Positions 8,953 to 18,172 of a stretch of DNA of 64,000 nucleotides are shown piece after piece. Origin of the DNA: Streptomyces sp. AC558_RSS880 (GTDB lineage: Bacteria > Actinomycetota > Actinomycetes > Streptomycetales > Streptomycetaceae); NCBI RefSeq assembly GCF_019049255.1, contig NZ_JAGMUJ010000191.1:152657-216656 (forward strand). The letters are read 5' to 3'. Both the position numbers and the translations under genes were made by a program. The notes beneath the pieces were generated by a model. It saw only the letters and a list, made by a program, of their open reading frames with translations, had not been told where the DNA came from and ran no database searches. The stretch's first letter is position 1; every line of letters starts with the position of its first letter.

Positions 8953-9876
8953 TCAGCCCTTGACGGCGCCGGCCATGATGCCGCTGACGATCTGGCGGCC
9001 GAAGACGATGAACATCGCCAGCAGCGGCAGCGTGCCGAGCAGCGCGCCCGCCATGATCAGCGACTGGTCGCGGACGTAGCCCGCGCTGAGCTGGGTGAGG
9101 GCGACGGGGACCGTCGGGTTGGTCATGTCGAGCACCACGAACGGCCAGAAGAAGTCGTTCCACGCGTGCACGAACGTGATCATGAACAGGACGGCCATCG
9201 CGGGCCGCGCCACGGGCAGCACGATGCTCCAGAAGATCCGCAGCGAGTGCGCCCCGTCGACGCGTCCGGCCTCGACGAGTTCGTCGGGCAGGGCCTCGGA
9301 CAGGTACTGCCGCATGAAGAACACGCCGACCGCGCTCACCAGCGTGGGGAAGATGACGGCGGGCAGCTGCTGCGACCAGCCCAGCTCGGACATCATCATG
9401 AACAGCGGTACGACGCTGAGCTGCGGCGGCACCATCATGGTGCCGATCACCAGCATGAGCAGGATGTTGCGTCCCTTGAACCGCAGTTTGGCGAAGGCGA
9501 ATCCGGCCAGCGTCGCGAACATCACCGTGGACAGGGCGATCACGCCGGCCACGATCAGGCTGTTGATCATGGCCTTGCCCATCGCCGCCTCGTCCCAGGC
9601 CCGGGCGAGGTTGCTGAACAGGTTCGGGCCGGGCAGGAACGGCGGTGGTGTCTGGCTGACCCGGGTGTTGTCGGTGGAGGCCGCCACCATCGTCCAGTAC
9701 AGCGGGAAGATCGACAGCACCGCCATGACGACGAGCAGGACGTAGGCGAGCGGGCCGGCGTGGTGCTGGCGGCCGGCGCCCTGGCGCAGCAGCCGGCGGC
9801 CGGCGCGGCCGGCCGGCTTCTCGACGGGGGTCCGGACCGGGGTCTCCGTCCGGACCGGGAGGCTGTTGGTGGTCAT
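8953..9876 (-). CDS. Carbohydrate ABC permease (CebG-like)
   Basis: Second inner-membrane subunit of the second sugar importer, 307 residues. A basic cytoplasmic tail of about 40 residues precedes the first of six membrane spans. The EAA loop is VEAGRVDGAHSLRIFWSIVL. It starts 12 bp after the CebF-like gene. The closest functional analogue is CebG, a cellobiose/cellotriose permease; the ATPase is expected elsewhere in the genome. Confidence 0.88.
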   Translation of the reverse strand: MTTNSLPVRTETPVRTPVEKPAGRAGRRLLRQGAGRQHHAGPLAYVLLVVMAVLSIFPLYWTMVAASTDNTRVSQTPPPFLPGPNLFSNLARAWDEAAMGKAMINSLIVAGVIALSTVMFATLAGFAFAKLRFKGRNILLMLVIGTMMVPPQLSVVPLFMMMSELGWSQQLPAVIFPTLVSAVGVFFMRQYLSEALPDELVEAGRVDGAHSLRIFWSIVLPVARPAMAVLFMITFVHAWNDFFWPFVVLDMTNPTVPVALTQLSAGYVRDQSLIMAGALLGTLPLLAMFIVFGRQIVSGIMAGAVKG

Positions 9877-9888
9877 CGTGACTCCAGG

Positions 9889-10884
9889 TCAGGACGTGCG
9901 GGAACGCAGGCGCTTGATCAGGCGCTGCGCCGCGAAGGCGAGGACGAGCAGCATGAACATCGCCCAGGCGACGGTCGCCGAGCGGCCCATCTGGTAGTTC
10001 TTCCAGCCCTCCTCGTACAGCAGCAGGCCCAGCGTCTGGTACTGGTTGTCGGCGCCGCCGGTGATGCCGTTGGGTCCCTGGCCGAAGATCAGCGGCTCAC
10101 CGAACAGCTGGGTGGCACCGATGGTGGAGAGCACGATGGTGAAGACGATCGTGGAGCGGATGCCGGGGATGGTCACGTGGGTGAACTGCTTCCACCGGGA
10201 CGCTCCGTCGATGGACGCCGCCTCGTACCGCTCGGCCGGGATGGCCTGCATGGCGGCCAGGTAGAGCAGCGCGTTGTAGCCGGTCCAGCGCCAGATGACG
10301 ATGGTGGAGATCGCCACCTGGGCGGGCCACTTGTCGGCCTCCCAGTCCACCGGGTCGATGCCGACCGAGCCGAGCGCCCAGTTGATCATGCCGAAGTCAC
10401 GCTCGAAGATCATGGTGAAGACGAGCGCGGCGGCGGCGACCGAGGTGGCGTACGGGACCAGCGAGGCCACGCGGAAGAACAGCGAGGCGCGCATCCGGTA
10501 GTTGAGCAGGTGCGCCAGGCCGAGCGCCATCATCAGCTGCGGCACCGTGGAGATGATGCCGATGGTGATGGTGTTCTGCAGCGCGTTCCAGAACCGCGAG
10601 TCGCCCCAGAGTTCGACGTAGTTGTCGAACGCCACCCACTCCATGACGTCGAGGGTGGCCAGTTCCACGTCGTGCAGCGAGATCCACGAGGTGTAGACGA
10701 GGGGGTAGAAGCTGAACGCGGCGAAGACGATGAAGAAGGGGGCGACGAACGCGAACGGCGCGCCCTTGACGTCCAGACGGTGCAGCAGCGCGCTGCGCCG
10801 CCGGGCGGTCTTCTCGCCGCCCGACGTGCCGGGCGGGGCCGGCGGCTCCTCGCCGGTCAGGGCTTTGGTGGTGGAGGTGGCCAC
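9889..10884 (-). CDS. Carbohydrate ABC permease (CebF-like)
   Basis: First permease of the second importer, 331 residues, six predicted spans, EAA loop YEAASIDGASRWKQFTHVTI. It lies 93 bp downstream of the binding protein, and that gap holds a strong hairpin. GTG or ATG choices near the N-terminus vary little because the first 35 residues are a low-complexity cytoplasmic tail. Confidence 0.88.
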   Translation of the reverse strand: MATSTTKALTGEEPPAPPGTSGGEKTARRRSALLHRLDVKGAPFAFVAPFFIVFAAFSFYPLVYTSWISLHDVELATLDVMEWVAFDNYVELWGDSRFWNALQNTITIGIISTVPQLMMALGLAHLLNYRMRASLFFRVASLVPYATSVAAAALVFTMIFERDFGMINWALGSVGIDPVDWEADKWPAQVAISTIVIWRWTGYNALLYLAAMQAIPAERYEAASIDGASRWKQFTHVTIPGIRSTIVFTIVLSTIGATQLFGEPLIFGQGPNGITGGADNQYQTLGLLLYEEGWKNYQMGRSATVAWAMFMLLVLAFAAQRLIKRLRSRTS

Positions 10885-10920
10885 CGGACTTCCTTCCTGA
10901 GAGCGGATGGGTGAGCCGGG

Positions 10921-10958
10921 GCCCGGGCCCGTCGGCGGGATGCCGAACGGGCCCGGGC
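10921..10958 (-). promoter_or_regulatory. Hairpin between binding protein and permeases
   Basis: GCCCGGGCCCGTCGGC pairs with GCCGAACGGGCCCGGGC with a single bulge. It lies between the 3' end of the binding-protein gene and the permease genes of one operon. Such hairpins commonly protect the binding-protein part of the message or partly terminate, so that binding protein outnumbers permease. That role is inferred. Confidence 0.65.
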
Positions 10959-10977
10959 GGCCGCGGCGGGCGTCGGG

Positions 10978-12285
10978 TCAGCCGACCGCCTTCTCGATGC
11001 GCTCCGTGGTGGTCTTCCACGCCTCGTCGCGCGAGGTGCCCTGCTCGACCAGGGCCAGGCCCTGGGAGAAGGTGTCCTTGATCGTGCCGTCCTTGCGGCC
11101 GAGGACCTGCTTGTCCGGGATCTCCTGCGCGGCGGCACCGAAGATCTGGCCGATCGGGGCGTTGTCGAAGTACTCCGACTTGGCGTCCTTCACATCGGCG
11201 TTCTCCAGGGCCTTCTCGGAGGACGGGATGTTGCCGATCTCCTTGAAGATGTGGGCCTGCTGCTCCGGCGCGGTCAGCCAGGCGACGAGCTTCTTGGCCT
11301 CCTCCTTCACCGGGCTCTTCTCGACCACACCGAGGAAGGACCCGCCCCAGTTGGCGCCCTTGGGCGCCCTGGCGACGTCCCACTTGCCCTTGTTGGCCGC
11401 ACCGGCCTTCTCGCTGATGTGGCTGAGCATCCAGGCCGGGCAGACGGCGGTCGCGAACGTGCCGTTGGCCAGGCCGGGGTCCCAACCCGGCTGGAACTGG
11501 CGGAGCTTGGCGGTCAGCCCCTCCTCCGCGGCGTCGGAGGCAAGGCCCCATGCCTCCTTGACGGCCGGGTTCTTGTCGTAGATCAGCTCACCCTTTTCGT
11601 CGTAGTACTGCTCGGGGTAGCCGTAGACCATGGCGTTGAACAGGCCGCTGGCCGAGTCCGTGAACGCCACCTTGTCGCCCTTGAAGTCCTTCTTGAAGGT
11701 GCGGCCGACCTCGACGTACTTCTTCCAGTCGCCCTCCCACAGCTTGCCGACCTCTTCGCGGTCGGTGGGCAGGCCGGCCTGCTCGAAGTAGTCCTTGCGG
11801 TAGCAGACGGCCATCGGGCCGATGTCGGTGCCCAGGCCCAGCACCTTGCCGTCCGCGGTGCTGATCTGGGACTCCTTCCAGGGCAGGAAGTGGTCGGTGC
11901 CCGCCATGCCGGCGAAGTCCGCGAACTTGTCCGCCTGGGTCTCGGTGATCTCCTTGGCCCGGCCGATCTCGATGCCCTGGATGTCCTTCAGGCCGTTGCC
12001 GGCGGCGAGCCTGGTCTGCAGCGCGGTGTAGTACGTCTGCTCGTCACCGGCGATCTCGGCCTTGATGTCGACCTCGGGGTTCTCCTTCTCGTACTGCTCG
12101 AGAAGGCCGGTCTCCTTGAGGCCCATCACGCCGTACAGGCCCATGGTGATGGTGACCTTGCCGTCCTTCTTGCCACCGCCGGTGACCGAGTCGTCGCTGC
12201 TGCTGCAGCCGACGACCAGTGCCAGCGCGCCGGCGGCCGCGGCTGTCGCCACCGCCTTCCTGCGCAACGAACCGTAAGTGCCCAT
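10978..12285 (-). CDS. Sugar-binding lipoprotein (CebE-like)
   Basis: Family 1 extracellular solute-binding protein, 435 residues. The signal peptide MGTYGSLRRKAVATAAAAGA is followed by the lipobox LVVGC, so it is a lipoprotein. The middle segments KVLGLGTDIGPMAVCYRKDY and the terminal alpha-helical lobe match cellobiose- and oligosaccharide-binding members. It is the first gene after the operator pair and the divergent LacI gene, and is followed by an internal hairpin. Ligand inferred as cellobiose or a related beta-glucoside from the GH1 gene in the same operon. Confidence 0.86.
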   Translation of the reverse strand: MGTYGSLRRKAVATAAAAGALALVVGCSSSDDSVTGGGKKDGKVTITMGLYGVMGLKETGLLEQYEKENPEVDIKAEIAGDEQTYYTALQTRLAAGNGLKDIQGIEIGRAKEITETQADKFADFAGMAGTDHFLPWKESQISTADGKVLGLGTDIGPMAVCYRKDYFEQAGLPTDREEVGKLWEGDWKKYVEVGRTFKKDFKGDKVAFTDSASGLFNAMVYGYPEQYYDEKGELIYDKNPAVKEAWGLASDAAEEGLTAKLRQFQPGWDPGLANGTFATAVCPAWMLSHISEKAGAANKGKWDVARAPKGANWGGSFLGVVEKSPVKEEAKKLVAWLTAPEQQAHIFKEIGNIPSSEKALENADVKDAKSEYFDNAPIGQIFGAAAQEIPDKQVLGRKDGTIKDTFSQGLALVEQGTSRDEAWKTTTERIEKAVG

Positions 12286-12360
12286 GGATCTCCTCCTAGC
12301 GACGGCGCTGACACACCGGAGTGACGAGTTCTGCGATGACTACAGCGGCTCTGATAAGGA

Positions 12361-12396
12361 TGGGAACGTGCCCATTCCGGGGTGGGCACGTTCCCA
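12361..12396. promoter_or_regulatory. Paired LacI-type operators
   Basis: TGGGAACGTGCCCA (12361-12374) and its exact reverse complement TGGGCACGTTCCCA (12383-12396) flank an 8-bp spacer. Each box is itself nearly palindromic. The pair sits between the binding-protein gene and the divergent LacI gene. It matches 11 of 14 positions of the CebR box TGGGAGCGCTCCCA as I recall it, so this is the probable operator of the adjacent regulator. Confidence 0.75.
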
Positions 12397-12587
12397 CCGC
12401 GCAACGAAGACTCACGGCTAGCGGATAGGTCTGTCAATAACTTGAAACCAACTCGTCGTCCCGCACCGGGCCCCGCGTCCGCCGTCCCGCCCCCGGGGGG
12501 TGCTGTGCCGACGGCGGCGTCTGCAAGAATTGCCGCAGGTCACCTCCGCGGCGGGCATCGCCGCCGCGGCCGCCCAGGGGGGAGCAC

Positions 12588-13601
12588 ATGAGCGGCAACC
12601 GCCGTCCGACCATCAAAACGGTCGCGGCCCGCGCCGGCGTGGGCCGTACCACGGTCTCCCGCGTCGTCAACGGCTCGGACCTGGTCAGTGCCGACGCCCG
12701 CGCGAGGGTCCTGGCCGCGATCAAGGAGCTGAACTACGTCCCCAACTCGGTCGCCCGCGGCCTGGTGACCAACCGCACCAACGCGGTGGCCCTGGTGATC
12801 CCGGAGTCGGAGAGCCGGCTCGGTTCGGAACCGTTCTTCGCCGCGCTGATCCGGGGCGTCAGCGGCGCCCTCGCGGAGAGCCGGACCCAGCTGCAGCTGA
12901 TGCTCGTCCGCGACCAGGCCGAGCGCGACCGGCTCACCGAGACGGTGGCCACGCACCGTGTGGACGGCGTGCTGCTGGTCTCCGTGCACGCCGACGACCG
13001 GCTGCCGGGCATGCTGGAGGAGATGGGCCTGCCCACCGTGCTGGCCGGCCGTCGCGACGCGGGCGAACGGCTGAGCTACGTCGACTCCGACAACGCCGGG
13101 GGCGCGACCGCGGCGGTACGGCACCTGCTGCACCGCGGCCGGACCCGGATCGCCACGATCACCGGCCCGCTGGACATGGACGTCGGCCGCAGCCGGCTCG
13201 CCGGCTGGCGCACCGCGCACCGCGAGGCGGGGGTACCCGCGGACGAACTCCTGGTCGAGGAGGGCGACTTCACGGAGGAGGGCGCCTGCCGGGCCATGTG
13301 TTCGCTACTTGAACGCGCCCCGGACCTGGACGCCGTCTTCGCCGCCTCCGACCTCATGGCGGTCGGCGCCCTGGCCGAATTGCGCCGGCGGGGACGGCAG
13401 GTGCCCGGCGATGTCGCCGTCGTCGGCTACGAGGACTCCGTCCTCGCCCGCCACACCGCCCCGCCCCTGACGACGGTGCGCCAGCCGGTGGAGGAGATCG
13501 GCCGCACCATGGCCCTGATCCTCACCGGCATCACCCAGCGGGGCGAACCCCGGCAGCAGCGGACGCTGCCCACGGAGCTGGTGGTGCGGGAGTCGTCGTA
13601 G
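12588..13601 (+). CDS. LacI-family repressor (CebR-like)
   Basis: LacI/GalR regulator of 337 residues with helix-turn-helix TIKTVAARAGVGRTTVSRVV, an NSVARGL hinge and a complete sensor domain ending in TLPTELVVRESS. A GGGGGGAGC ribosome binding site precedes the ATG. It is divergent from the CebE-like gene with the paired TGGG-N6-CCCA operator between them, so it likely represses the uptake operon and the GH1 enzyme until a cello-oligosaccharide binds. The operator deviates from canonical CebR boxes at three positions, so this may be a CebR paralogue with another inducer. Confidence 0.87.
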   Translation: MSGNRRPTIKTVAARAGVGRTTVSRVVNGSDLVSADARARVLAAIKELNYVPNSVARGLVTNRTNAVALVIPESESRLGSEPFFAALIRGVSGALAESRTQLQLMLVRDQAERDRLTETVATHRVDGVLLVSVHADDRLPGMLEEMGLPTVLAGRRDAGERLSYVDSDNAGGATAAVRHLLHRGRTRIATITGPLDMDVGRSRLAGWRTAHREAGVPADELLVEEGDFTEEGACRAMCSLLERAPDLDAVFAASDLMAVGALAELRRRGRQVPGDVAVVGYEDSVLARHTAPPLTTVRQPVEEIGRTMALILTGITQRGEPRQQRTLPTELVVRESS

Positions 13602-13680
13602 CGGGGCCTGCGCGGAGGTGAGGGAGGGGTGATGGCGGTTACCCGGGAGGTCCCAGTACCGCGATGAGGGAGAAGGAGCC

Positions 13681-14001
13681 ATGGCCCACAGGACGAGCGC
13701 CCGGGACGTGGTGAGCGCCATCAAGGACGTCGATTTCCCGGCCGGCAAGGACGACCTGGTCCAGGCGGCCAGCCGGTCGGGCGCCTCACCGGATGTGGTC
13801 AAGGCGCTGCGCGGCATTCCCGCCGAGCAGTACGCCAATCGTGAGGAGGTGGCCCGGTCGGTGCGCGTGGACCCCGATTCCGACCTCGGCCTGAGTCCCG
13901 CGCAGCGGGCGGAGCAGGCCCGTGCGGGCGGCAGGCAGGGACAGTCCCAGCACCTGCGTGACGTACCGAAACCGCCGGTGGAGGACGAGCTGGACCGCTG
14001 A
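13681..14001 (+). CDS. DUF2795 domain protein
   Basis: Small soluble protein of 106 residues. The first 65 residues match the DUF2795 pattern (helical, LRGIPAEQYANREEVARSV); the rest is a charged disordered tail. A GAAGGAG ribosome binding site lies just upstream of the ATG. The family is widespread in actinobacteria and of unknown function. It stands alone between the LacI gene and a bidirectional terminator. Confidence 0.8.
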   Translation: MAHRTSARDVVSAIKDVDFPAGKDDLVQAASRSGASPDVVKALRGIPAEQYANREEVARSVRVDPDSDLGLSPAQRAEQARAGGRQGQSQHLRDVPKPPVEDELDR

Positions 14002-14096
14002 TCCCGGCGGGCGACGCGGGTGAGCCGCGCGGCCTGCCTGCGGCTCGGTCACTCGCGGCCGGTGCGCCGCCGGCCGGTGACGGCCCTGTCGCGGAC

Positions 14097-14142
14097 GGCC
14101 GGGTCCCCTCCGTCCCGGATCCGGGACGGAGGGGACCCGGCC
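14097..14142. terminator. 46-bp perfect palindrome, bidirectional terminator
   Basis: A perfect inverted repeat centred on GGATCC, with arms running GGCCGGGTCCCCTCCGTCCC and its complement. It lies between the convergent DUF2795 and DUF6343 genes, so it most likely terminates both. As there is no unpaired loop, it would form a cruciform or a very tight hairpin. Confidence 0.8.
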
Positions 14143-14205
14143 CGGTGCGTCCACGACCGTCCACAGCCGGTGTCCGCGACACCGCGGGGCGTCACCGGGA
14201 ACCGG

Positions 14206-14550
14206 TCAGCGGGCTCGGCCGGCGGTGCCCCGTTCCCGTCGCAGACGGCGCAGTACGGCCATCAGGTCCAGGAGGGCCGTCAGCGCGAGCACGCCGCAGA
14301 CGACGGCGAGCAGGACCAGCGGGCCCCGACCGGGGCTGTCGCCGGCGTCGGAGCGCGCGGCCCAGGTGCCGAACAGCGCGGTGCCGGCGAGGAAGAGGGG
14401 CAGGAAGACCGCGGCGAGCAGCAGGCGCAGCCGCAGCGGGCTCCGCGCGGTGACCGGCTCGGTGCCGGTCCGCGGGAAGCGGCGGCCGATCGTTCCGGAG
14501 CGGGCCCGGGAGACCGGTTCGCGGGTGGGGTCGGCACGTGGGTCACGCAC
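14206..14550 (-). CDS. DUF6343 small membrane protein
   Basis: A 114-residue protein with a hydrophilic N-terminus, the motif GTEPVTARSPLRLRLLLA typical of DUF6343, and two membrane spans ending in a basic tail. The GTG at 14550 is chosen because GGAGGAGG sits 8 nt upstream; an ATG at 14571 and one at 14688 lack such a site. The family function is unknown. It is divergent from the DUF2267 gene and shares a short promoter region containing a 17-bp tandem duplication. Confidence 0.72.
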   Translation of the reverse strand: MRDPRADPTREPVSRARSGTIGRRFPRTGTEPVTARSPLRLRLLLAAVFLPLFLAGTALFGTWAARSDAGDSPGRGPLVLLAVVCGVLALTALLDLMAVLRRLRRERGTAGRAR

Positions 14551-14671
14551 GCCGGACGCCTCCTCCGCCATGGTCGTGTCGGCCGGGTAGCCGCCGGCGC
14601 CGGTGACAAACCGGCGTTCGTTGGTGCGCGCCCGTTCCGGGTACTCGCCCGTCGCCCGACCATCGACCACC

Positions 14672-14705
14672 GCGGGTGACCGCACCATGCGGGTGACCGC
14701 ACCAT
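14672..14705. repeat. 17-bp perfect tandem duplication
   Basis: GCGGGTGACCGCACCAT occurs twice head to tail between the divergent DUF6343 and DUF2267 genes, ending 18 bp before the DUF2267 start. It doubles an ATG and a short dyad, so it could duplicate a regulator site or be a simple slippage event. Confidence 0.85.
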
Positions 14706-14723
14706 GGGGAAGGACAGCGCCTC

Positions 14724-15119
14724 ATGCAGCACGACGAGTTCATCGGGAAAGTGCAGGCTCTCACTCGGCTGCCGGACCGGGGAACGTCCGAGCAGGCGAC
14801 CCGGGCGGTGCTGAGCACGCTGGCCGAGCGGCTGCCGTCCGGGCTGGCGGGCCATGTGGCAGCCCAGCTGCCGCCGACCCTGGCCGCGCCCATGCGGCAG
14901 ACCACTTCGGGCGAGCGCTTCGACCTGACGACGTTCGCCGGCCGGATCGCCGGCCGCGCGGAGACGGACGAGGACGCGGCCGTGCGCGAGGCCGCCGCCG
15001 TACTGGAAGTGCTCGACGCGGCCCTCACTCCGGAGCTGACGGAGAAGCTGGTCGCCGCGCTGCCCAGGGACATCGGCAACCTGCTGCCCGCCGGACGTGC
15101 CGCCGACGACACCGACTGA
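14724..15119 (+). CDS. DUF2267 domain protein
   Basis: A 131-residue protein that is one DUF2267 domain: MQHDEFIGKVQ start, ATRAVLSTLAERLPSGLAGH, and a second helical repeat after residue 70. GGGGAAGGA precedes the ATG. Members often accompany stress or hypoxia genes in actinobacteria; the function is unknown. The hydrolase gene follows after 14 bp, so the two form an operon. Confidence 0.82.
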   Translation: MQHDEFIGKVQALTRLPDRGTSEQATRAVLSTLAERLPSGLAGHVAAQLPPTLAAPMRQTTSGERFDLTTFAGRIAGRAETDEDAAVREAAAVLEVLDAALTPELTEKLVAALPRDIGNLLPAGRAADDTD

Positions 15120-15133
15120 GGAGGTGACCGGGC

Positions 15134-15775
15134 ATGGTCTCCGAGTCCGTGACGGTCCCCTCGGGTGCGGCAGCCCTGTCCGGGGACCTGGTCATCCCCA
15201 CCGGGGCGCGCGGAGTGGTGCTGTTCGCGCACGGCAGCGGCAGCTCACGGCTCAGCCCCCGCAACCGGGCGGTCGCCGACGCGTTGCAGGGGGCGGGGTT
15301 CGGCACGCTGCTGCTGGATCTGCTGACCCGGGAGGAGGAGCTCGAGGACGACGCGACGGGCCGGCACCGCTTCGACATCGGCCTGCTGGCCCGGCGGCTG
15401 GCGCATGCCGTCGACTGGCTGGAGCGGCGCCCGGACAGCATGGACCTTCCCGTGGGCCTGTTCGGGGCCAGTACGGGAGCGGCGGCGGCACTGGTGGCCG
15501 CCACCGAGCGCCCCGAGCGGGTCTCGGCGGTCGTGTCGCGGGGCGGGCGCCCGGACCTGGCGGGCGACGCGCTCGGCCTGGTCGCGTGCCCGGTGCTGCT
15601 CGTCGTGGGCGGTGACGACGAGACGGTCCTCGGCCTCAACCGTGAGGCCGCCGGCCGGCTGTCCGCGGCGCACCACGTCCACGTGGTGCCCGGCGCGACC
15701 CACCTCTTTCCCGAGCCCGGCGCGCTGGAACAGGTCGCCGGGCTCGCCGCCGACTGGTTCCGCGACCACCTCTGA
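15134..15775 (+). CDS. Dienelactone-hydrolase-like alpha/beta hydrolase
   Basis: Cytoplasmic alpha/beta hydrolase of 213 residues. The nucleophile elbow is GLFGASTGAAAA with Ser in GASTG; an Asp follows in VVGGDDETVLG and the catalytic His in GATHLFPEPG, completing the triad. The N-terminal VLFAHGSGSSR oxyanion segment is typical of the small hydrolases sometimes fused to phosphoribosyltransferases. A GAGGTGA ribosome binding site decides the ATG at 15134. Substrate unknown. Second gene of the operon with DUF2267, ended by a bidirectional hairpin. Confidence 0.82.
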   Translation: MVSESVTVPSGAAALSGDLVIPTGARGVVLFAHGSGSSRLSPRNRAVADALQGAGFGTLLLDLLTREEELEDDATGRHRFDIGLLARRLAHAVDWLERRPDSMDLPVGLFGASTGAAAALVAATERPERVSAVVSRGGRPDLAGDALGLVACPVLLVVGGDDETVLGLNREAAGRLSAAHHVHVVPGATHLFPEPGALEQVAGLAADWFRDHL

Positions 15776-15784
15776 CCGGACACG

Positions 15785-15821
15785 GGGCGAGCCGCGGCGG
15801 GGTGTGCGCCGCGGCTCGCCC
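15785..15821. terminator. Bidirectional terminator, hydrolase / axeA
   Basis: A perfect 15-bp stem GGGCGAGCCGCGGCG / CGCCGCGGCTCGCCC with a 7-nt loop, exactly between the convergent hydrolase gene and the axeA gene. Confidence 0.88.
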
Positions 15822-15826
15822 TTGGC

Positions 15827-16822
15827 TCATCCCGTGCTGCAGGAGACGGTCGGCCAGGTCCAGTTGCCGTTGGTCTGGATCGTCACCCCCCAGTTGTTCC
15901 CGCTGCCGTTGGGCTTGGCGACAAGGGTCTGGCCGTCGGGGTAGGAGGTGCTGACGTTCCAGGTCGCGGAGACCTTCGCCGGGGACGGCACCTTCATCGT
16001 CACGGTCCAGTCGCTGGAGCCGCTCACCGAGACGTTGAGGTTGTAGCGGTCCCCCCAGCGGCTGCCCGCGGACAGGGTCGCGGTGCACGCGGTGCCGCCG
16101 CCACCGCCGCCTCCTCCCCCGCCGCCGGAACCGTCGGGGGCGACGGCGCGGCCGGTCTGCGGGGAGATCATGCCGGCGCACAGGCCCCGGGAGGCCAGGT
16201 TCTGCGCGATGCGCGGGATCGCGGCGATGGTGTTGGCCGGCCAGTCGTGCATCAGGATGACCTGCCCGTTGGTGAGCCGGGAGGCGGCCTGCACGATGGC
16301 GTCGGTGCTCGCGTTGTTCCAGTCCTGCGAGTCGACGTCCCAGATGATCTCGGTCAGGCCGTACTTGGCCTCGACCGCGCGCAGCGTCGAGTTGGTCTCG
16401 CCGTACGGCGGACGGAACAGCTTGGGCGTGCCGCCGCCGGCGTTTGCGATCGCCTGCTGGGTGCGGGAGATCTCCGAGTCCATCTGCGCCTGGCTCAGCT
16501 GGGTCATGTGCGGGTGGGTGTAGCTGTGGTTGGCGACCCACATGCCGGCGTCGACCTGGGCCTTGACCAGGGAGGGGTTGGCGGCGGCGTACTGGCCCTG
16601 GTTGAACATCGTGGCCCGCAGCCCGTTCTGCCTGAGCGCGTTGAGCAGGCTCATGGTGGTGCTGGTGGACGGGCCGTCGTCGAAGGTGAGTCCGACGTAG
16701 CCGTTGCAGGCGGCGGCCTGCGCCGGTGCGGCGTCGAGCGTCGCGGTGGCGGTGCCCGCCAGGGTCAGCGCGGCGACGGCCAGTGCCGACACCAGGGACC
16801 GGGGGGCTTTTCCGGTGGTCAT
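15827..16822 (-). CDS. axeA: Acetyl xylan esterase, CE4 with CBM2
   Basis: Secreted polysaccharide deacetylase of 331 residues. A signal peptide ends near AQAAA38. The NodB/CE4 domain shows all motifs: TFDDGP (46-51, metal Asp), HSYTHPH (from 99, metal His pair), RPPYGE, DVDSQDW and LMHDWP. An 11-residue glycine linker joins a CBM2-type xylan-binding module (about 245-331). The gene follows xlnB by 27 bp on the same strand, an arrangement known from S. lividans xlnB-axeA, so removal of acetyl groups is coupled to xylan cleavage. Deacetylation of chitin oligomers is an alternative activity for CE4. Confidence 0.92.
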   Translation of the reverse strand: MTTGKAPRSLVSALAVAALTLAGTATATLDAAPAQAAACNGYVGLTFDDGPSTSTTMSLLNALRQNGLRATMFNQGQYAAANPSLVKAQVDAGMWVANHSYTHPHMTQLSQAQMDSEISRTQQAIANAGGGTPKLFRPPYGETNSTLRAVEAKYGLTEIIWDVDSQDWNNASTDAIVQAASRLTNGQVILMHDWPANTIAAIPRIAQNLASRGLCAGMISPQTGRAVAPDGSGGGGGGGGGGGTACTATLSAGSRWGDRYNLNVSVSGSSDWTVTMKVPSPAKVSATWNVSTSYPDGQTLVAKPNGSGNNWGVTIQTNGNWTWPTVSCSTG

Positions 16823-16849
16823 CTGCGGTGGTCCTCCTCGTGGGGGGGG

Positions 16850-17869
<1,020 letters not shown>

Positions 17870-17949
17870 GTGGTGCGCCTCCTGTGCGGCTCGGGGGTCG
17901 ATGCCGGACAGTGTTGGTCTGCACGCGTCAACCGTCAACAGTTTCGGTT

Positions 17950-18097
17950 GAAATTTCGAAATCTTCGCTTGATCGCGAAGACGGAGGTATCCGTGTTTCC
18001 CCAGTTCAGCACCGATAATGAACCAGTCGAGTGAGATGGCGACGCGACAGAAGACGAGTACCCATCGAACATGATCAGCAAGTGAACGAAAGTTTCG
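17950..18097 (-). promoter_or_regulatory. Xylanase operator region
   Basis: CGAAAGTTTCG at 18087-18097 is identical to the bxl operator core. A degenerate copy CGAAATCTTCG lies at 17957-17967, and an inverted repeat CTTCGC / GCGAAG at 17963-17980 overlaps it. The region is noticeably AT-richer than the surroundings and holds no gene. The rest of the 300-bp gap shows nothing else that I can name. Confidence 0.7.
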
Positions 18098-18172
18098 AAG
18101 GCAAACGCATCCGAACACCGCGGAGCCCGGACGCCTGTTCGGCGTCCGGGCTCCGCGGGCGGGAGGGGCCCG

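Noticed and set aside
7624..10914. 1096-codon plus-strand open frame
   Set aside because: It lies opposite three verified minus-strand genes (GH1 and two permeases) and shows no family motif.
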